64,000 nt of DNA from an uncultured Bacilli bacterium (GCA_910586195.1 CAJUHO010000004.1:1-64000), one strand, 5' to 3'; counted from the first letter of the stretch, positions 43,671 to 52,862 are shown. The notes: generated from the sequence alone by a model not told the origin. Translations and numbers: made by a program.

Positions 43671-45725
43671 CTAATAGTTTATACTTTGCTCGATAACTGT
43701 AGCTAATGATCTTAATTTAAATACTGACTTTTTTACTTCATATAATAAATACATTGTATTTTCAGGTAAACGATTTTTATCAATTGCACGTAATATTCCA
43801 ACTTCTTCACTAGAAAGAGTTTTAAATATATTAAGCAATTCTTCTAAAGATGGTGAAACATTTGTATCTCTTAATAGCAAAAACAAATCGCGTGGTGATA
43901 AAGCTCCTAGTTGCTCCTGCTCCTTGTAAAATTTTGCAATCACATTGTTGATGATTTCTAATTCTCTTTGCTTTGTTGATATAGTTTCAGTAAGTTGTGA
44001 AAAACCATTAGGCACTTGAAAAATCAAAGATATTTCTTGCAGACTTAATCCATATTTAATTGTTGATTTAGCCACTTCAATCAATTGCTCTACTGTAATT
44101 AATGAAAATTTCTTTTTTCTAGCATGATTTATTATAGTATCTCCACTAAAATGAGGTCCAACTATTGCTACATAATCAGCACTATTTTTATCTTTATGGG
44201 TATCTATTGCTACATCGCTTATATCACCATGTGAAACTTGACCTCCGGATTTGGATTTTCCATCTATTATTGCTGTAATAATTTTCCCATTATCATCCTT
44301 CCAATGTACAACAACATCTGTATCTCCTGGTCCACCAATTTTCTTTGTTTCAAAGCCCATAAAAGTCATCATTTCAGCAATTGATTCCTCAAAGGCAACT
44401 CCTACTGGTTTCCCTTCAGCATTTGGATTTTTGGAAGTATTATCTAAGCGATTAGCAATGATAGAAAGATAATCTTCAAAATTATTATCTAAATACCCAC
44501 TATCTTTATTATTCTCTTCTTTTTTTTCAAGCTGTTCCATATTTAATAATGGTAAATCAGACACAAAACATATTCCTAGTGGTGTTGCTTTTAAATGCAG
44601 ATATTGTGGTTCTTCTAAAAGACCTGCTTCAATCAAAAATCCTGCTATCCATCTAGCCTTTTCTTGATTAAGGCCATACAATTTAGCTTGCGCATATACA
44701 TCATTACGAATTATATCGTTTTCAGCATACTTTATCATTTCACCTACAAATCTCATATGTGAATGAAGAATTCTAATAAAATCTAAATCATTTCCCGTTT
44801 CAATCCATGATTTAGCAGTAGCGGTTGCTACATATATATTTCGACCAACCTCTTCAATAAAACCTGCTACTTTTAAAAAAGGTAACATTGATTCAACACT
44901 ACTTAATTTAAGATTAAATTCTTTACATATAAAGTCAAAAAATTTATTTCTAGTAATTTTCTCAGTTGCATATTGAACTATTATTCGTAAATTTTCTATT
45001 CTATTTGGGCTAGGTGCCCATATATTATATGTACTTCTCTTATTATGTAATTCTGGTGAAACCATTAAATTATTAAGTAATATAGCAATATCTTCAGGTG
45101 GAGCGGAAATTTCCAATTCATTTAAATCAAAATCCATTGGTTCTAAAATTTCAGAAGGGATTAAGTCCCATTCATTTAATACTTTTATACCATTATCAGT
45201 TACTTTCCATTTTCGATTGCCAATTTCCTGTATTAAGTCTAAGACCTCAAGCCAATCCATCCTTCTTCTAATATTACTTAGGTGATTCCACTTTAAATCA
45301 TAATCCTTACATATTGACTTATTAACCTGTTCTACTGTAGCAGGTTCTAATGCAATCAGATTTAATACCTCTCCAAATAAACGTATCTTTTCATTAATAA
45401 TATTAGCAAGCTGCTTTTTTGTTAAATTGTTTAAAAACTCATTCCCTTTCTCTGTTAAACATAATACTCCTGCTTGGTTACTTACAAGTCCAATACCTTT
45501 TAAAAAAGGCATGTACTCTCTCCATGGCAGTAGCTGATTAATTTCAAGTATATTTGGTATAGTATTCAAATCATTTGCCTTGTTCTCACCTACTAGTATA
45601 ATAAGATTTTTAACCAAAACGAACCAATTAGTTTTACCGCCTCTTAAATCAGGAATCGACCAACTTTTTCTTCGCCATTCATTTCTTTTTTTATCTAATT
45701 CTTGTCTATTAATAACCTCACTCAT
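43671..45725 (-). CDS. FokI-like PD-(D/E)XK restriction endonuclease
   Basis: A 684-aa protein. Residues about 1-440 contain a chain of winged-helix-like domains (for example GIGLVSNQAGVLCLTEKG and AGLLEEPQYLHLKATPLG). Residues about 450-590 match the FokI cleavage domain: IGGPGDTDVVV, then 17 residues to IIDGKSKSGGQVSHGDI (D...DxK), then IVGPHFSGD and LITVEQLIE in the order of FokI SGHF and LSVEELL. The catalytic residues are present. A C-terminal helical region of about 90 residues is extra. No partner methyltransferase is adjacent. It may be a modification-dependent or stand-alone defence nuclease. AGAGGTG precedes the ATG. Confidence 0.75.
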   Translation of the reverse strand: MSEVINRQELDKKRNEWRRKSWSIPDLRGGKTNWFVLVKNLIILVGENKANDLNTIPNILEINQLLPWREYMPFLKGIGLVSNQAGVLCLTEKGNEFLNNLTKKQLANIINEKIRLFGEVLNLIALEPATVEQVNKSICKDYDLKWNHLSNIRRRMDWLEVLDLIQEIGNRKWKVTDNGIKVLNEWDLIPSEILEPMDFDLNELEISAPPEDIAILLNNLMVSPELHNKRSTYNIWAPSPNRIENLRIIVQYATEKITRNKFFDFICKEFNLKLSSVESMLPFLKVAGFIEEVGRNIYVATATAKSWIETGNDLDFIRILHSHMRFVGEMIKYAENDIIRNDVYAQAKLYGLNQEKARWIAGFLIEAGLLEEPQYLHLKATPLGICFVSDLPLLNMEQLEKKEENNKDSGYLDNNFEDYLSIIANRLDNTSKNPNAEGKPVGVAFEESIAEMMTFMGFETKKIGGPGDTDVVVHWKDDNGKIITAIIDGKSKSGGQVSHGDISDVAIDTHKDKNSADYVAIVGPHFSGDTIINHARKKKFSLITVEQLIEVAKSTIKYGLSLQEISLIFQVPNGFSQLTETISTKQRELEIINNVIAKFYKEQEQLGALSPRDLFLLLRDTNVSPSLEELLNIFKTLSSEEVGILRAIDKNRLPENTMYLLYEVKKSVFKLRSLATVIEQSINY

Positions 45726-45965
45726 ATTGACACCTCTATTTCAAAAAAATAAGCAGTATCCATCTTAAAAGATTAAATACTGTTATCTTATATATAATAA
45801 CACATTTTTCGACATTTTTTAGTATTTTAAAGTAATTTGTACTTAAAATTCTAAGTTTAAAGCACTTATTATCTTCAAAATATGATTTTTGATTAAATTA
45901 CTATAATTTATTTTCATTTAAATACAGCCGTCCTAATACCCTTATAAATTTAATCAATGCAAGAG

Positions 45966-46247
45966 CTAAGTCCCTCCACCTGCATTTATGTGATTAGATA
46001 TTACAATGACATTGGGATCATTTCCATAAGCATCCAATATTCTTCTAACTCTCTCATCCCTATCAACTGTTTCATCACTACCTCTTACAATTGTGGTTGG
46101 TATTCCAAGTTCTTTTAATCGATCATACATATACTGTGCCGCTTTTAAATTTAAATCTTTTTCTTTTAATCCATTTGCTACCGCTCCTGGATCACTACCA
46201 CCATGTCCAGCATCTACCACGATTCCTTTAATCGCTCTATCGTTCAT
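45966..46247 (-). pseudogene. 5' portion of the interrupted CwlC-like amidase
   Basis: Encodes the N-terminal half of an Amidase_3 domain: VVDAGHGGSDPGA (first zinc His), GLKEKDLNLKAA (zinc Glu) and VISNHINAGG (second zinc His). It then runs into element DNA and stops two codons after the core. No signal peptide is present, as in Bacillus CwlC, a mother-cell lytic enzyme. The ATG at 46247 has GAGGTG six bases upstream; a GTG three codons earlier overlaps that site. Excision would join it in frame to 30370-29094. In the integrated state the product lacks the catalytic Glu and should be inactive. Confidence 0.88.
45974..45980. repeat. Attachment core, distal end
   Basis: CTCCACC, the second copy of the 7-bp core. 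AGAGCTAA on the element side (45962-45969) is the inverted mate of TTAGCTCT at the other end. Confidence 0.8.
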
Positions 46248-46258
46248 CCTTTTCACCT

Positions 46259-46291
46259 CTAATATAAGTTATGACACTTTGGACTGTTTGT
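46259..46291 (-). promoter_or_regulatory. Sigma-K-like promoter of the interrupted amidase
   Basis: On the minus strand, AC (46290-46291), 16 bp, then CATAACTTA (46265-46273) match the sigma-K consensus AC-N16-CATANNNTA. The 15-base block CATAAC...ATTAG is almost identical to that upstream of the SleB-like gene. The implied leader is very short (about 11 nt). The consensus is short and AT-rich, so this is only suggestive, but it agrees with the lack of a signal peptide. Confidence 0.4.
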
Positions 46292-46302
46292 GAAAACTTT
46301 AT

Positions 46303-46333
46303 TAAAACAAAAACGGAACTTAAAAATTCCGTT
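46303..46333 (-). terminator. Terminator of the second type I R-M operon
   Basis: On the minus strand, stem AACGGAA/TTCCGTT with an 8-nt loop is followed by TTTGTTTT. It separates hsdR from the amidase gene. Confidence 0.75.
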
Positions 46334-46355
46334 CCACTAAAATCTTATCAATCCT

Positions 46356-49355
46356 CTACTCAACCATACTCCTACCTTTAAGCTCTGCTTGCTGTACAAT
46401 AATCTTTACTACTTCATCCCTTTTTGCCAATGGATAATTACAACGGATTAGCACCTTTTTAATTTCCACTCTCATATGGGCTCTTGCAGACATTTTAATA
46501 TCCCAATCTATCGTCATATTACTATTCACTACATTCGTTAACTCCTTCGCCATTTCGACAAGAGACTCATCTACCATTTCTCCCTTTATATCAGCAGCAT
46601 AACTTAGCACATCATAAAAAGCTTTTTCTTCCATAGATAAATGATACTTCTCACTAATCTGCGTTTCTTTTTCTATATCATTTTTCAATTTAATCATTTT
46701 CTCAAATGTCTGTTCAACACATACATCAGAAAGCCGTTCATTATATCTTGTTACGATTTCCTTAAATTGAGAAGAAAATTTCTCCATTAATATAATATTA
46801 GTAGTACCAATTCGTTCTATATACTCTTTTAACATGTGCTGTAATAGTTCAACTGCAACATTTTTAGAAGACATTTTTTCTAACTTCATCAAATCGGCAT
46901 CATCCATCAGCTTAAGTGAAGTTCTTTTTTGAACAACCCCGATATCATTATTAATTGCGCTTTCTAAAATATTAGCAATATCTTTATTAATCTGACTAAG
47001 TTCAAAACTTCCACCTTGAATCTTATTCAAAAAAGATCTAACAGAAATCACATACAATATCTCATCCCTATATTGCTTTTCCACACTTCCTGTACAAACA
47101 GAATACAACCGTTTAATATCATAACTATACTGTAAAAATTTCCTTTTTGTCTCTTCTCTTGCAAGAATAAAGTTAGCACCCCTATTAATCAAATCATACC
47201 TACCCTGATTACCTAAAAAAGCAAAATTACTATAATCAAAAGCAGAAAAAAGTTCCCTTACTAATTTCAAGTTATCTAAAAGCAATAAAGAGGCATTCTC
47301 ATTATTAATAAACTGTTTTTGATCCCTTACTGTATATATTTCAAAAGCTTCTTCTAACCATTTTTTTAAACCAACATAGTCAACAATTAAGCCGCCGCTT
47401 TTATCTTTATATACTCGATTTACTCTAGCAATAGCCTGCATTAAATTATGAGATTTCATCGGTTTATCAATATACATAGTACCTAAACATGGCACATCAA
47501 AGCCAGTAAGCCACATATTCACCACAATAGCAATCTTAAAATTTGAATTAGCATCTTTAAATAAAATCTCTAATTCTCTTTTTCTCTTAATAGTGGAAAT
47601 CGCATCTTGCATCTCCTTAGAATCATCATTATTAGGAGTCACTATCATATGAACCTTATCTTTATAATCAGGTCTTAGCTCAAGAAACTTTTGATACATG
47701 ATAAAGGCACTTTGCCTAGATGAGGCAACAACCATAGCCTTACCAGCAGTAAAATCTTTTCTATCCTCATAATGACGAATAATATCCTTTACAATATTTT
47801 CTAATCTATTAGGATTCTCTAAAACCTTCCTTGCCGTCGTCACTAAATGGTAATATTTTCCAATATCTGGAATATCCACCTCTTCCTCTGAGTCCAAATA
47901 GTGATAACAATTATCAATAGCCTCTACTGACTGCTCACTCAAATTACTATCTAGCATCCTTGATTCATATAAAATAGGAAGAGTCGAACCATCCTCAATT
48001 GCTTGAGTCATATCATAAATATCGATAACAGGTCCAAACACTTCAGTCGTTGAATGATCCCCATTTTCAATTGGTGTTCCTGTAAATCCAATATAAGTAG
48101 CATTGGGAAAAGCATCATGCAAATACTTCGCTGTTCCATATCTCCTAACTGCTTCCATTTTTTGCATATCAAATTTCATTACTGCATCTACACCATAATG
48201 ACTTCGATGTGCCTCATCTGCCACTACTAAAATATCTTCTCTTGTACTTAATAGTCCTGTTGCCTCCTGAAATTTCTGTAATGTTGTAAAAATAATGCCG
48301 CCAGAATTTCTCTCTGATATTTTATTCTTTAAATCCTGCCTATTTTCAATTTTGATAGGCATTTGCCTTAAAAAATTACTGCATCTACAAAACGTCTCAT
48401 ATAATTGATTATCCAAATCATTTCGATCTGTCACAACTATAACCGTAGAAGATGAAAGTTTCCTGATCATATTGGCAACATAAAACACCATAGAAAGACT
48501 TTTTCCAGATCCTTGTGTATGCCAAAGTATCCCTGCTCTACCATCCTTAGCATGTAAAGTGCGATCAATTGCTTTCTCTACACCATAATACTGATGATAA
48601 AAGGAAAGTATTTTATCATCATTACTATACAAAATATAATGATTTAATAAACTTAGTAACACCTTTTTATCAAACATGCCATGTATTAATGACTCATAAG
48701 TATTTCTCTTTACTACCTCATCGTAACACGACGCCTTCTTCCATTCACTAAATCTAGAATAATCATAAGTAATAGTCCCCGCCTTTGCAACTAATCCATC
48801 TGTAATTACTGAAAACTGATTATAATAAAATAGTTTAGGAATATAATCATTCATATATCCTTTTAGCCTTTGATAGGATTTTTCCAAATTGACATTTCCA
48901 CATGCCATACTTCCCAATTCAAAAACTACAACTGGCATTCCATTTATAAAAATAATAATATCAGGTCTTTTTACACTATGATCCACTATAGTAAATTGAT
49001 CACTAACCAAAAATTCATTATTGTTCACATTATCAAAATCTATAAGTCTAACAGTATGGTACTTTGTCTCTTCATTTATACATTCAGCCACACGAATACC
49101 AGTATGCAAATACTCACTAAATATTTTATTATTATTTAGTAAATTATTTTGATTAAAATCTTTAATAATTCGTACTGCTTCCCTTATCACTTCTTCAGTT
49201 AAATCTTCATTAATTCTAAACAAGGCATCTACCAAGTTTGCTTCTAATATAACGTCAGAGTAATCTCTTGGAATAGACTCTCCAGGCATATAAGAATAGC
49301 CTAAACTTTTTAAAAATTTAACCGTCAAAATATTTATATCCCTTTCTGTAGGCAT
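46356..49355 (-). CDS. hsdR: Type I restriction HsdR homologue with a degraded nuclease motif
   Basis: A 999-aa R subunit. The motor is intact: Walker A HTQGSGKSLSM, VVADEAHRS, IGFTGTPIE and AIARVNRVY. The nuclease region has the Asp of RPDIIIFINGMP (D132) and E146, but the catalytic Lys of the usual ELK is Gly (FELGS, G148). The following QxxxY motif reads RLKGY (R163, Y167). Two independent losses in the same active site suggest the nuclease is dead while DNA translocation is kept. ATG at 49355 after GAGGTG. Last gene of the hsdM-PIN-hsdS-hsdR operon. Confidence 0.9.
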   Translation of the reverse strand: MPTERDINILTVKFLKSLGYSYMPGESIPRDYSDVILEANLVDALFRINEDLTEEVIREAVRIIKDFNQNNLLNNNKIFSEYLHTGIRVAECINEETKYHTVRLIDFDNVNNNEFLVSDQFTIVDHSVKRPDIIIFINGMPVVVFELGSMACGNVNLEKSYQRLKGYMNDYIPKLFYYNQFSVITDGLVAKAGTITYDYSRFSEWKKASCYDEVVKRNTYESLIHGMFDKKVLLSLLNHYILYSNDDKILSFYHQYYGVEKAIDRTLHAKDGRAGILWHTQGSGKSLSMVFYVANMIRKLSSSTVIVVTDRNDLDNQLYETFCRCSNFLRQMPIKIENRQDLKNKISERNSGGIIFTTLQKFQEATGLLSTREDILVVADEAHRSHYGVDAVMKFDMQKMEAVRRYGTAKYLHDAFPNATYIGFTGTPIENGDHSTTEVFGPVIDIYDMTQAIEDGSTLPILYESRMLDSNLSEQSVEAIDNCYHYLDSEEEVDIPDIGKYYHLVTTARKVLENPNRLENIVKDIIRHYEDRKDFTAGKAMVVASSRQSAFIMYQKFLELRPDYKDKVHMIVTPNNDDSKEMQDAISTIKRKRELEILFKDANSNFKIAIVVNMWLTGFDVPCLGTMYIDKPMKSHNLMQAIARVNRVYKDKSGGLIVDYVGLKKWLEEAFEIYTVRDQKQFINNENASLLLLDNLKLVRELFSAFDYSNFAFLGNQGRYDLINRGANFILAREETKRKFLQYSYDIKRLYSVCTGSVEKQYRDEILYVISVRSFLNKIQGGSFELSQINKDIANILESAINNDIGVVQKRTSLKLMDDADLMKLEKMSSKNVAVELLQHMLKEYIERIGTTNIILMEKFSSQFKEIVTRYNERLSDVCVEQTFEKMIKLKNDIEKETQISEKYHLSMEEKAFYDVLSYAADIKGEMVDESLVEMAKELTNVVNSNMTIDWDIKMSARAHMRVEIKKVLIRCNYPLAKRDEVVKIIVQQAELKGRSMVE

Positions 49356-49411
49356 TCTTATCACACCTCTTTCTATAAGTTAATTATCTATTTCATTGTT
49401 ATAACAAGCAT

Positions 49412-50464
49412 CTAAATCCATGTCAAATCAATTTCGTTACTCATTAATTTAGGTAACAAGGCTTCTCGTAGTTGAAATAACACCTCATTTTCTTGATTAT
49501 TTTTCTCTATTTTAGTAAGGATTTTATTAAAAGCATCCTCAACCTTTTCATTTTGCAAAACGGGAATTTGATAATCTTCAATACATCCTTTTGTTATAAA
49601 GTTGATAACAGAACCACGATAATTGGCCGTTAAATCTTTCAGGTTATATTGAATACTAAAATAAAGAAATCCTAAATGCTTTTGATCATAGGGAATTAAT
49701 ACATAAGTCCTTTGGTAAGCATCAAATTTTCCTCGATAAAATTTAACATTAAAATCGCCATTTCCAGAAAGCAATATAGCACTAGCATCAAAACTATAAC
49801 TATCTATTTTTAAAGTATTATGGGAACAAGTAAAAAACGGATATTTACCATTCATAACACTATCATTAGCATCACATTTACCAGTAACAACAGGAAAAAA
49901 GTCACTTAATTTTCTAAACTTTTTTATTCCCGCCTCCAAATAATTTTTCTGATATATATTCATACCTATCTCATATAAACTATCATTCATTTGATTGTTT
50001 AATTCTATTCTTTTATCGATATAAGACATAACCTTAGAAATCTTAATTTGTGTAGTCTCATCATGAAAGTCAAGAATTAAATTTTCTAAATCGCTTCTAT
50101 TTACCGCTTCAAACACAGTATTCAATGCCTTCTTCTTTACCTTATCTACATTATTCTTAAGTAAATAATACAAATATTGATTATGACCATTTTTCATCTT
50201 AATAGAAGCAAGTCCCCTACCTATACACAAATCACAAGGTGCCATATTGATATCACCAACAGGCGCTCTAACACTCAATAACACACTGTCCTTTTTACCA
50301 ATTTTTGTTGGAGTACTTGTCCACATTTCTATTTTGGGATATTTATTACCAAAAGTCTTCCTTCCCTGCATAAAGGCAAATCCTACCCCAGTCTGATTAT
50401 AGGAAGTAGAACTAGGAGACTGTCCCATTACAACATAACACTCATCTTTTAATTTTTTTAACAT
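49412..50464 (-). CDS. hsdS: Type I specificity subunit, second system
   Basis: A compact S subunit of about 350 aa with two recognition domains. The first (MGQSPSSTSYNQTGVGFAFM) is followed by a helix region (KISKVMSYIDKRIELNNQMN). The second (FRKLSDFFPVVTGKCDAND) ends in a helix ENEVLFQLREALLPKLMSNE. This is the usual pattern of a full-length compact HsdS. The start at 50464 (MLKKLKDE) follows AGGTGA, which overlaps the stop region of the PIN gene; a GTG three codons upstream is possible. No frameshift is visible. Confidence 0.9.
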   Translation of the reverse strand: MLKKLKDECYVVMGQSPSSTSYNQTGVGFAFMQGRKTFGNKYPKIEMWTSTPTKIGKKDSVLLSVRAPVGDINMAPCDLCIGRGLASIKMKNGHNQYLYYLLKNNVDKVKKKALNTVFEAVNRSDLENLILDFHDETTQIKISKVMSYIDKRIELNNQMNDSLYEIGMNIYQKNYLEAGIKKFRKLSDFFPVVTGKCDANDSVMNGKYPFFTCSHNTLKIDSYSFDASAILLSGNGDFNVKFYRGKFDAYQRTYVLIPYDQKHLGFLYFSIQYNLKDLTANYRGSVINFITKGCIEDYQIPVLQNEKVEDAFNKILTKIEKNNQENEVLFQLREALLPKLMSNEIDLTWI

Positions 50465-50473
50465 AATACTCAC

Positions 50474-51388
50474 CTACGCAATCATGATAACATCATCTAT
50501 ATTAATGTTACCATCCTTATCCAACCGACACTCAATATGAAAGGGCAAATTTTCTTCATCCTTTACCACTTCAATATTAAAACTATAATTATTATTACTC
50601 TGATCAATTAAATCACTATAATTAACAATAGAATTAACTTCAAAATTGTAATATAGTTTGATTTTTTCATTCACTATATCAAATAATTCTCCACTATCTA
50701 ACAAAGAATCAATATTCGCATCTACTAATAGATAATTAGATTGAATCTGATTAATTTCTAGAAGCCTATTTTGCAGTTCCCCCAATTCATAAAAAATCTC
50801 TATTTTTTTACCTGTTATTCTTTCAAATTCATCGCTCAATTCTTCAGGAAAATCATTTTTATTTTTTGTTAAAAACAAAAACTTCTGACTTGCTATTTTA
50901 CCAGCATACTGTAGCATTGATTCCCATTGTACAGCATCCTTAAAACCCTTATCAGACTCACCATTTTTCCCAGAAAAAGGTTTGTTTTTATAGATAGCCC
51001 TATCAAGAAGATTATTAAGGGTATCCCGTTCCTTTGGAATTAATACCATATTTATCTTTTCCTGTTCTAGATAATCATTAATTCTTCTATCTAATCCCGT
51101 TTCAAAGTCCTTTACCTTCTCAGGTTCGTCAATACCATAAAATACCCGGAACTTACTAAGTAATTCCCTATAATTACTATCATCTTCTTCAAACTTTTCA
51201 CAAATCTGACACTTTAATTCCTTCATCACAATTTCAGTAACATTAATATGACATTTATCACTTAAATCATTCGTATTTATAAAATCTATAAATTCCAAAT
51301 AATTTCTACCAAATGTAAACATAGAATAATCTTTTATGCTCTTCTCTTTTAAAATACTAGTATCAAAAAATATCTCAATCATTTCCAT
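50474..51388 (-). CDS. PIN-domain (DUF4935-like) nuclease inside the hsd operon
   Basis: About 304 aa. The N-terminal 185 residues are a PIN ribonuclease fold with its acidic residues in place: D9 in EIFFDTS, E52/E57 in VTEIVMKELK, D146 and D151 in ESDKGFKDAVQWESM, and D179 in FLTKNKNDF. The KGFKDA..W pattern points to the DUF4935 type. A C-terminal 120-residue domain is unrecognised. The gene overlaps the hsdM end by 14 bases and runs into hsdS, so it is a built-in member of the R-M operon. It may be an RNase guard comparable in idea to PrrC in EcoprrI. Start by GAGGG nine bases upstream. Confidence 0.78.
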   Translation of the reverse strand: MEMIEIFFDTSILKEKSIKDYSMFTFGRNYLEFIDFINTNDLSDKCHINVTEIVMKELKCQICEKFEEDDSNYRELLSKFRVFYGIDEPEKVKDFETGLDRRINDYLEQEKINMVLIPKERDTLNNLLDRAIYKNKPFSGKNGESDKGFKDAVQWESMLQYAGKIASQKFLFLTKNKNDFPEELSDEFERITGKKIEIFYELGELQNRLLEINQIQSNYLLVDANIDSLLDSGELFDIVNEKIKLYYNFEVNSIVNYSDLIDQSNNNYSFNIEVVKDEENLPFHIECRLDKDGNINIDDVIMIA

Positions 51389-52862
51389 AGCCAATATCCC
51401 TCAATACTTTCTTCAGTTCTACATCTAGCTGTTGAGCTTCTTCCATTTGAGCTACTAATTTTTCTATTAACTTTGCCATTTTCTCTTCTGAAAAAGAAGC
51501 ATCAACTTGAGATTTTTTCATACCAACATACTGGCTTGGATTTAATAAAAAATCTTTTTCCTCTATGTCTAAAAGGGTAGCATCTCTACAAAATCCTAAG
51601 ACATCTTCATAATTCTTAGTGTTCTGATAATCGTGATATGTATTTGCAATTTTCATGATATTTTCGCTAGAAAAATCTCTTAATTTTCTAGTAATCATAG
51701 AACCTAACCCAGTAGCATCTATAAATAAAGTATGGCCTTTCCGTTTTTTCTTTTTATTTAATATCCAAATAGAGCAAGGAATCGTAACTGAATAAAACAA
51801 ATTAGATGGCATTGCAACAATACAGTCCACTAAATCATCTATCACCAATTTACTGCGAATAAAAGCTTCACGCCCACTCGATGTTAAAGCACTATTAGGT
51901 AAAACAATCGCTGCCCTTCCTACTCCAGACAATTTAGAAATTACATGTTGCAACCAAGCATAATTCGCATTTTTCTTTGGAGGAATTTCATACTTCCATC
52001 TACAATCATTTAACAACAAGTCCTGTCCCCAATCTCCCATATTAAAGGGAGGATTGGCCAATATAAAATCTGCCATTAAACCTTTATGTAAATCTTCATG
52101 GAATGTATCCGCTGCAAATTCTCCTAAGTTCCCCTCTATAGATCGAATGGCCAAGTTCATCTTCGCTAATTTCCAAGTAGTAGGATTTTTTTCTTGCCCA
52201 AAGAAAGAAGCATTTCGGACATTTCCATTATGTTCCTCTATATATTTAACACATTGAATCAACATACCACCAGAGCCACAAGCAGGATCATATATTCTTC
52301 CTCCCTTTGGTTCAAGCATTTCCACCATCGTTTTAACAATACTGGATGGTGTATAAAATTCTCCTCCCCTTTTTCCATCTTTACTAGCAAATTTCTCTAA
52401 AAAATATTCATATATTTGTCCCAAAGAATCATCATGAGACTCTAAATCTAAATTCGTAAACAAATCTATAATCTCGCCCAAATTTACACTTCTAAAATCT
52501 GGACTATTATATATCTTAAATAGCACTCCTTTAAGGGATGGATTTTCCTTTTCTATTAAATCTAGTGCATTATCTAAAATCTCTCCAATATTGTAATCTT
52601 TAGAATGCTTTACAATATAATCCCATCTCGCATTTTCTGGCACAAAGAAAATACTATCTTCCATATAAGCATCTCTATCTTCTTCTAAACCGTACCCATC
52701 TTGTACAAGAAATTTATACTTTTTTTCAAAGGTAGAAGAGATATACTTTAAAAAGATCATTTCCAACACTACAAATTTATAATTAGTAATCGATAGACCA
52801 CCAATCATTTTATCTGCTGCAATCCACAATTCTTTCTCTATTTCTTTTATATTTTGTTTCAT
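51375..52862 (-). CDS. hsdM: Type I methyltransferase subunit, second system
   Basis: 495-aa N6-adenine methyltransferase subunit. It has GEFYTPSSIVKTMVEML, motif I YDPACGSGGMLIQ and motif IV LANPPFNMGDWG, with an N-terminal helical domain and a C-terminal helical tail. All motifs are intact, so modification should work. It is the first gene of the four-gene operon. The ATG at 52862 (MKQNIKEI) is preferred over a GTG three codons earlier. Sequence is only distantly similar to the first HsdM, so the two systems are unrelated copies. Confidence 0.94.
   Translation of the reverse strand: MKQNIKEIEKELWIAADKMIGGLSITNYKFVVLEMIFLKYISSTFEKKYKFLVQDGYGLEEDRDAYMEDSIFFVPENARWDYIVKHSKDYNIGEILDNALDLIEKENPSLKGVLFKIYNSPDFRSVNLGEIIDLFTNLDLESHDDSLGQIYEYFLEKFASKDGKRGGEFYTPSSIVKTMVEMLEPKGGRIYDPACGSGGMLIQCVKYIEEHNGNVRNASFFGQEKNPTTWKLAKMNLAIRSIEGNLGEFAADTFHEDLHKGLMADFILANPPFNMGDWGQDLLLNDCRWKYEIPPKKNANYAWLQHVISKLSGVGRAAIVLPNSALTSSGREAFIRSKLVIDDLVDCIVAMPSNLFYSVTIPCSIWILNKKKKRKGHTLFIDATGLGSMITRKLRDFSSENIMKIANTYHDYQNTKNYEDVLGFCRDATLLDIEEKDFLLNPSQYVGMKKSQVDASFSEEKMAKLIEKLVAQMEEAQQLDVELKKVLRDIGYGND

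Larger units (their letters stand above)
30378..45980. mobile_element. 15.6-kb serine-recombinase element inserted in an amidase gene
   Basis: The element lies between two CTCCACC cores and separates the two parts of one amidase gene. Its length is 15,603 bp with one core copy. It carries a large serine recombinase near one end, small HTH and ribbon-helix-helix genes, a repeat-rich gene-free region, hsdR-hsdM-hsdS and a helicase, a Fic gene and a FokI-like nuclease gene. All genes are on the minus strand. The predicted circle junction has 8-bp inverted arms (AGAGCTAA/TTAGCTCT) around the core. No relaxase or conjugation gene is visible, so it could be mobilised but not self-transmissible. Confidence 0.88.

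Noticed and set aside
45830..45925. 24-codon frame between the FokI-like gene and the element end
   Set aside because: No ribosome binding site and no distinctive sequence; taken as chance in AT-rich DNA.
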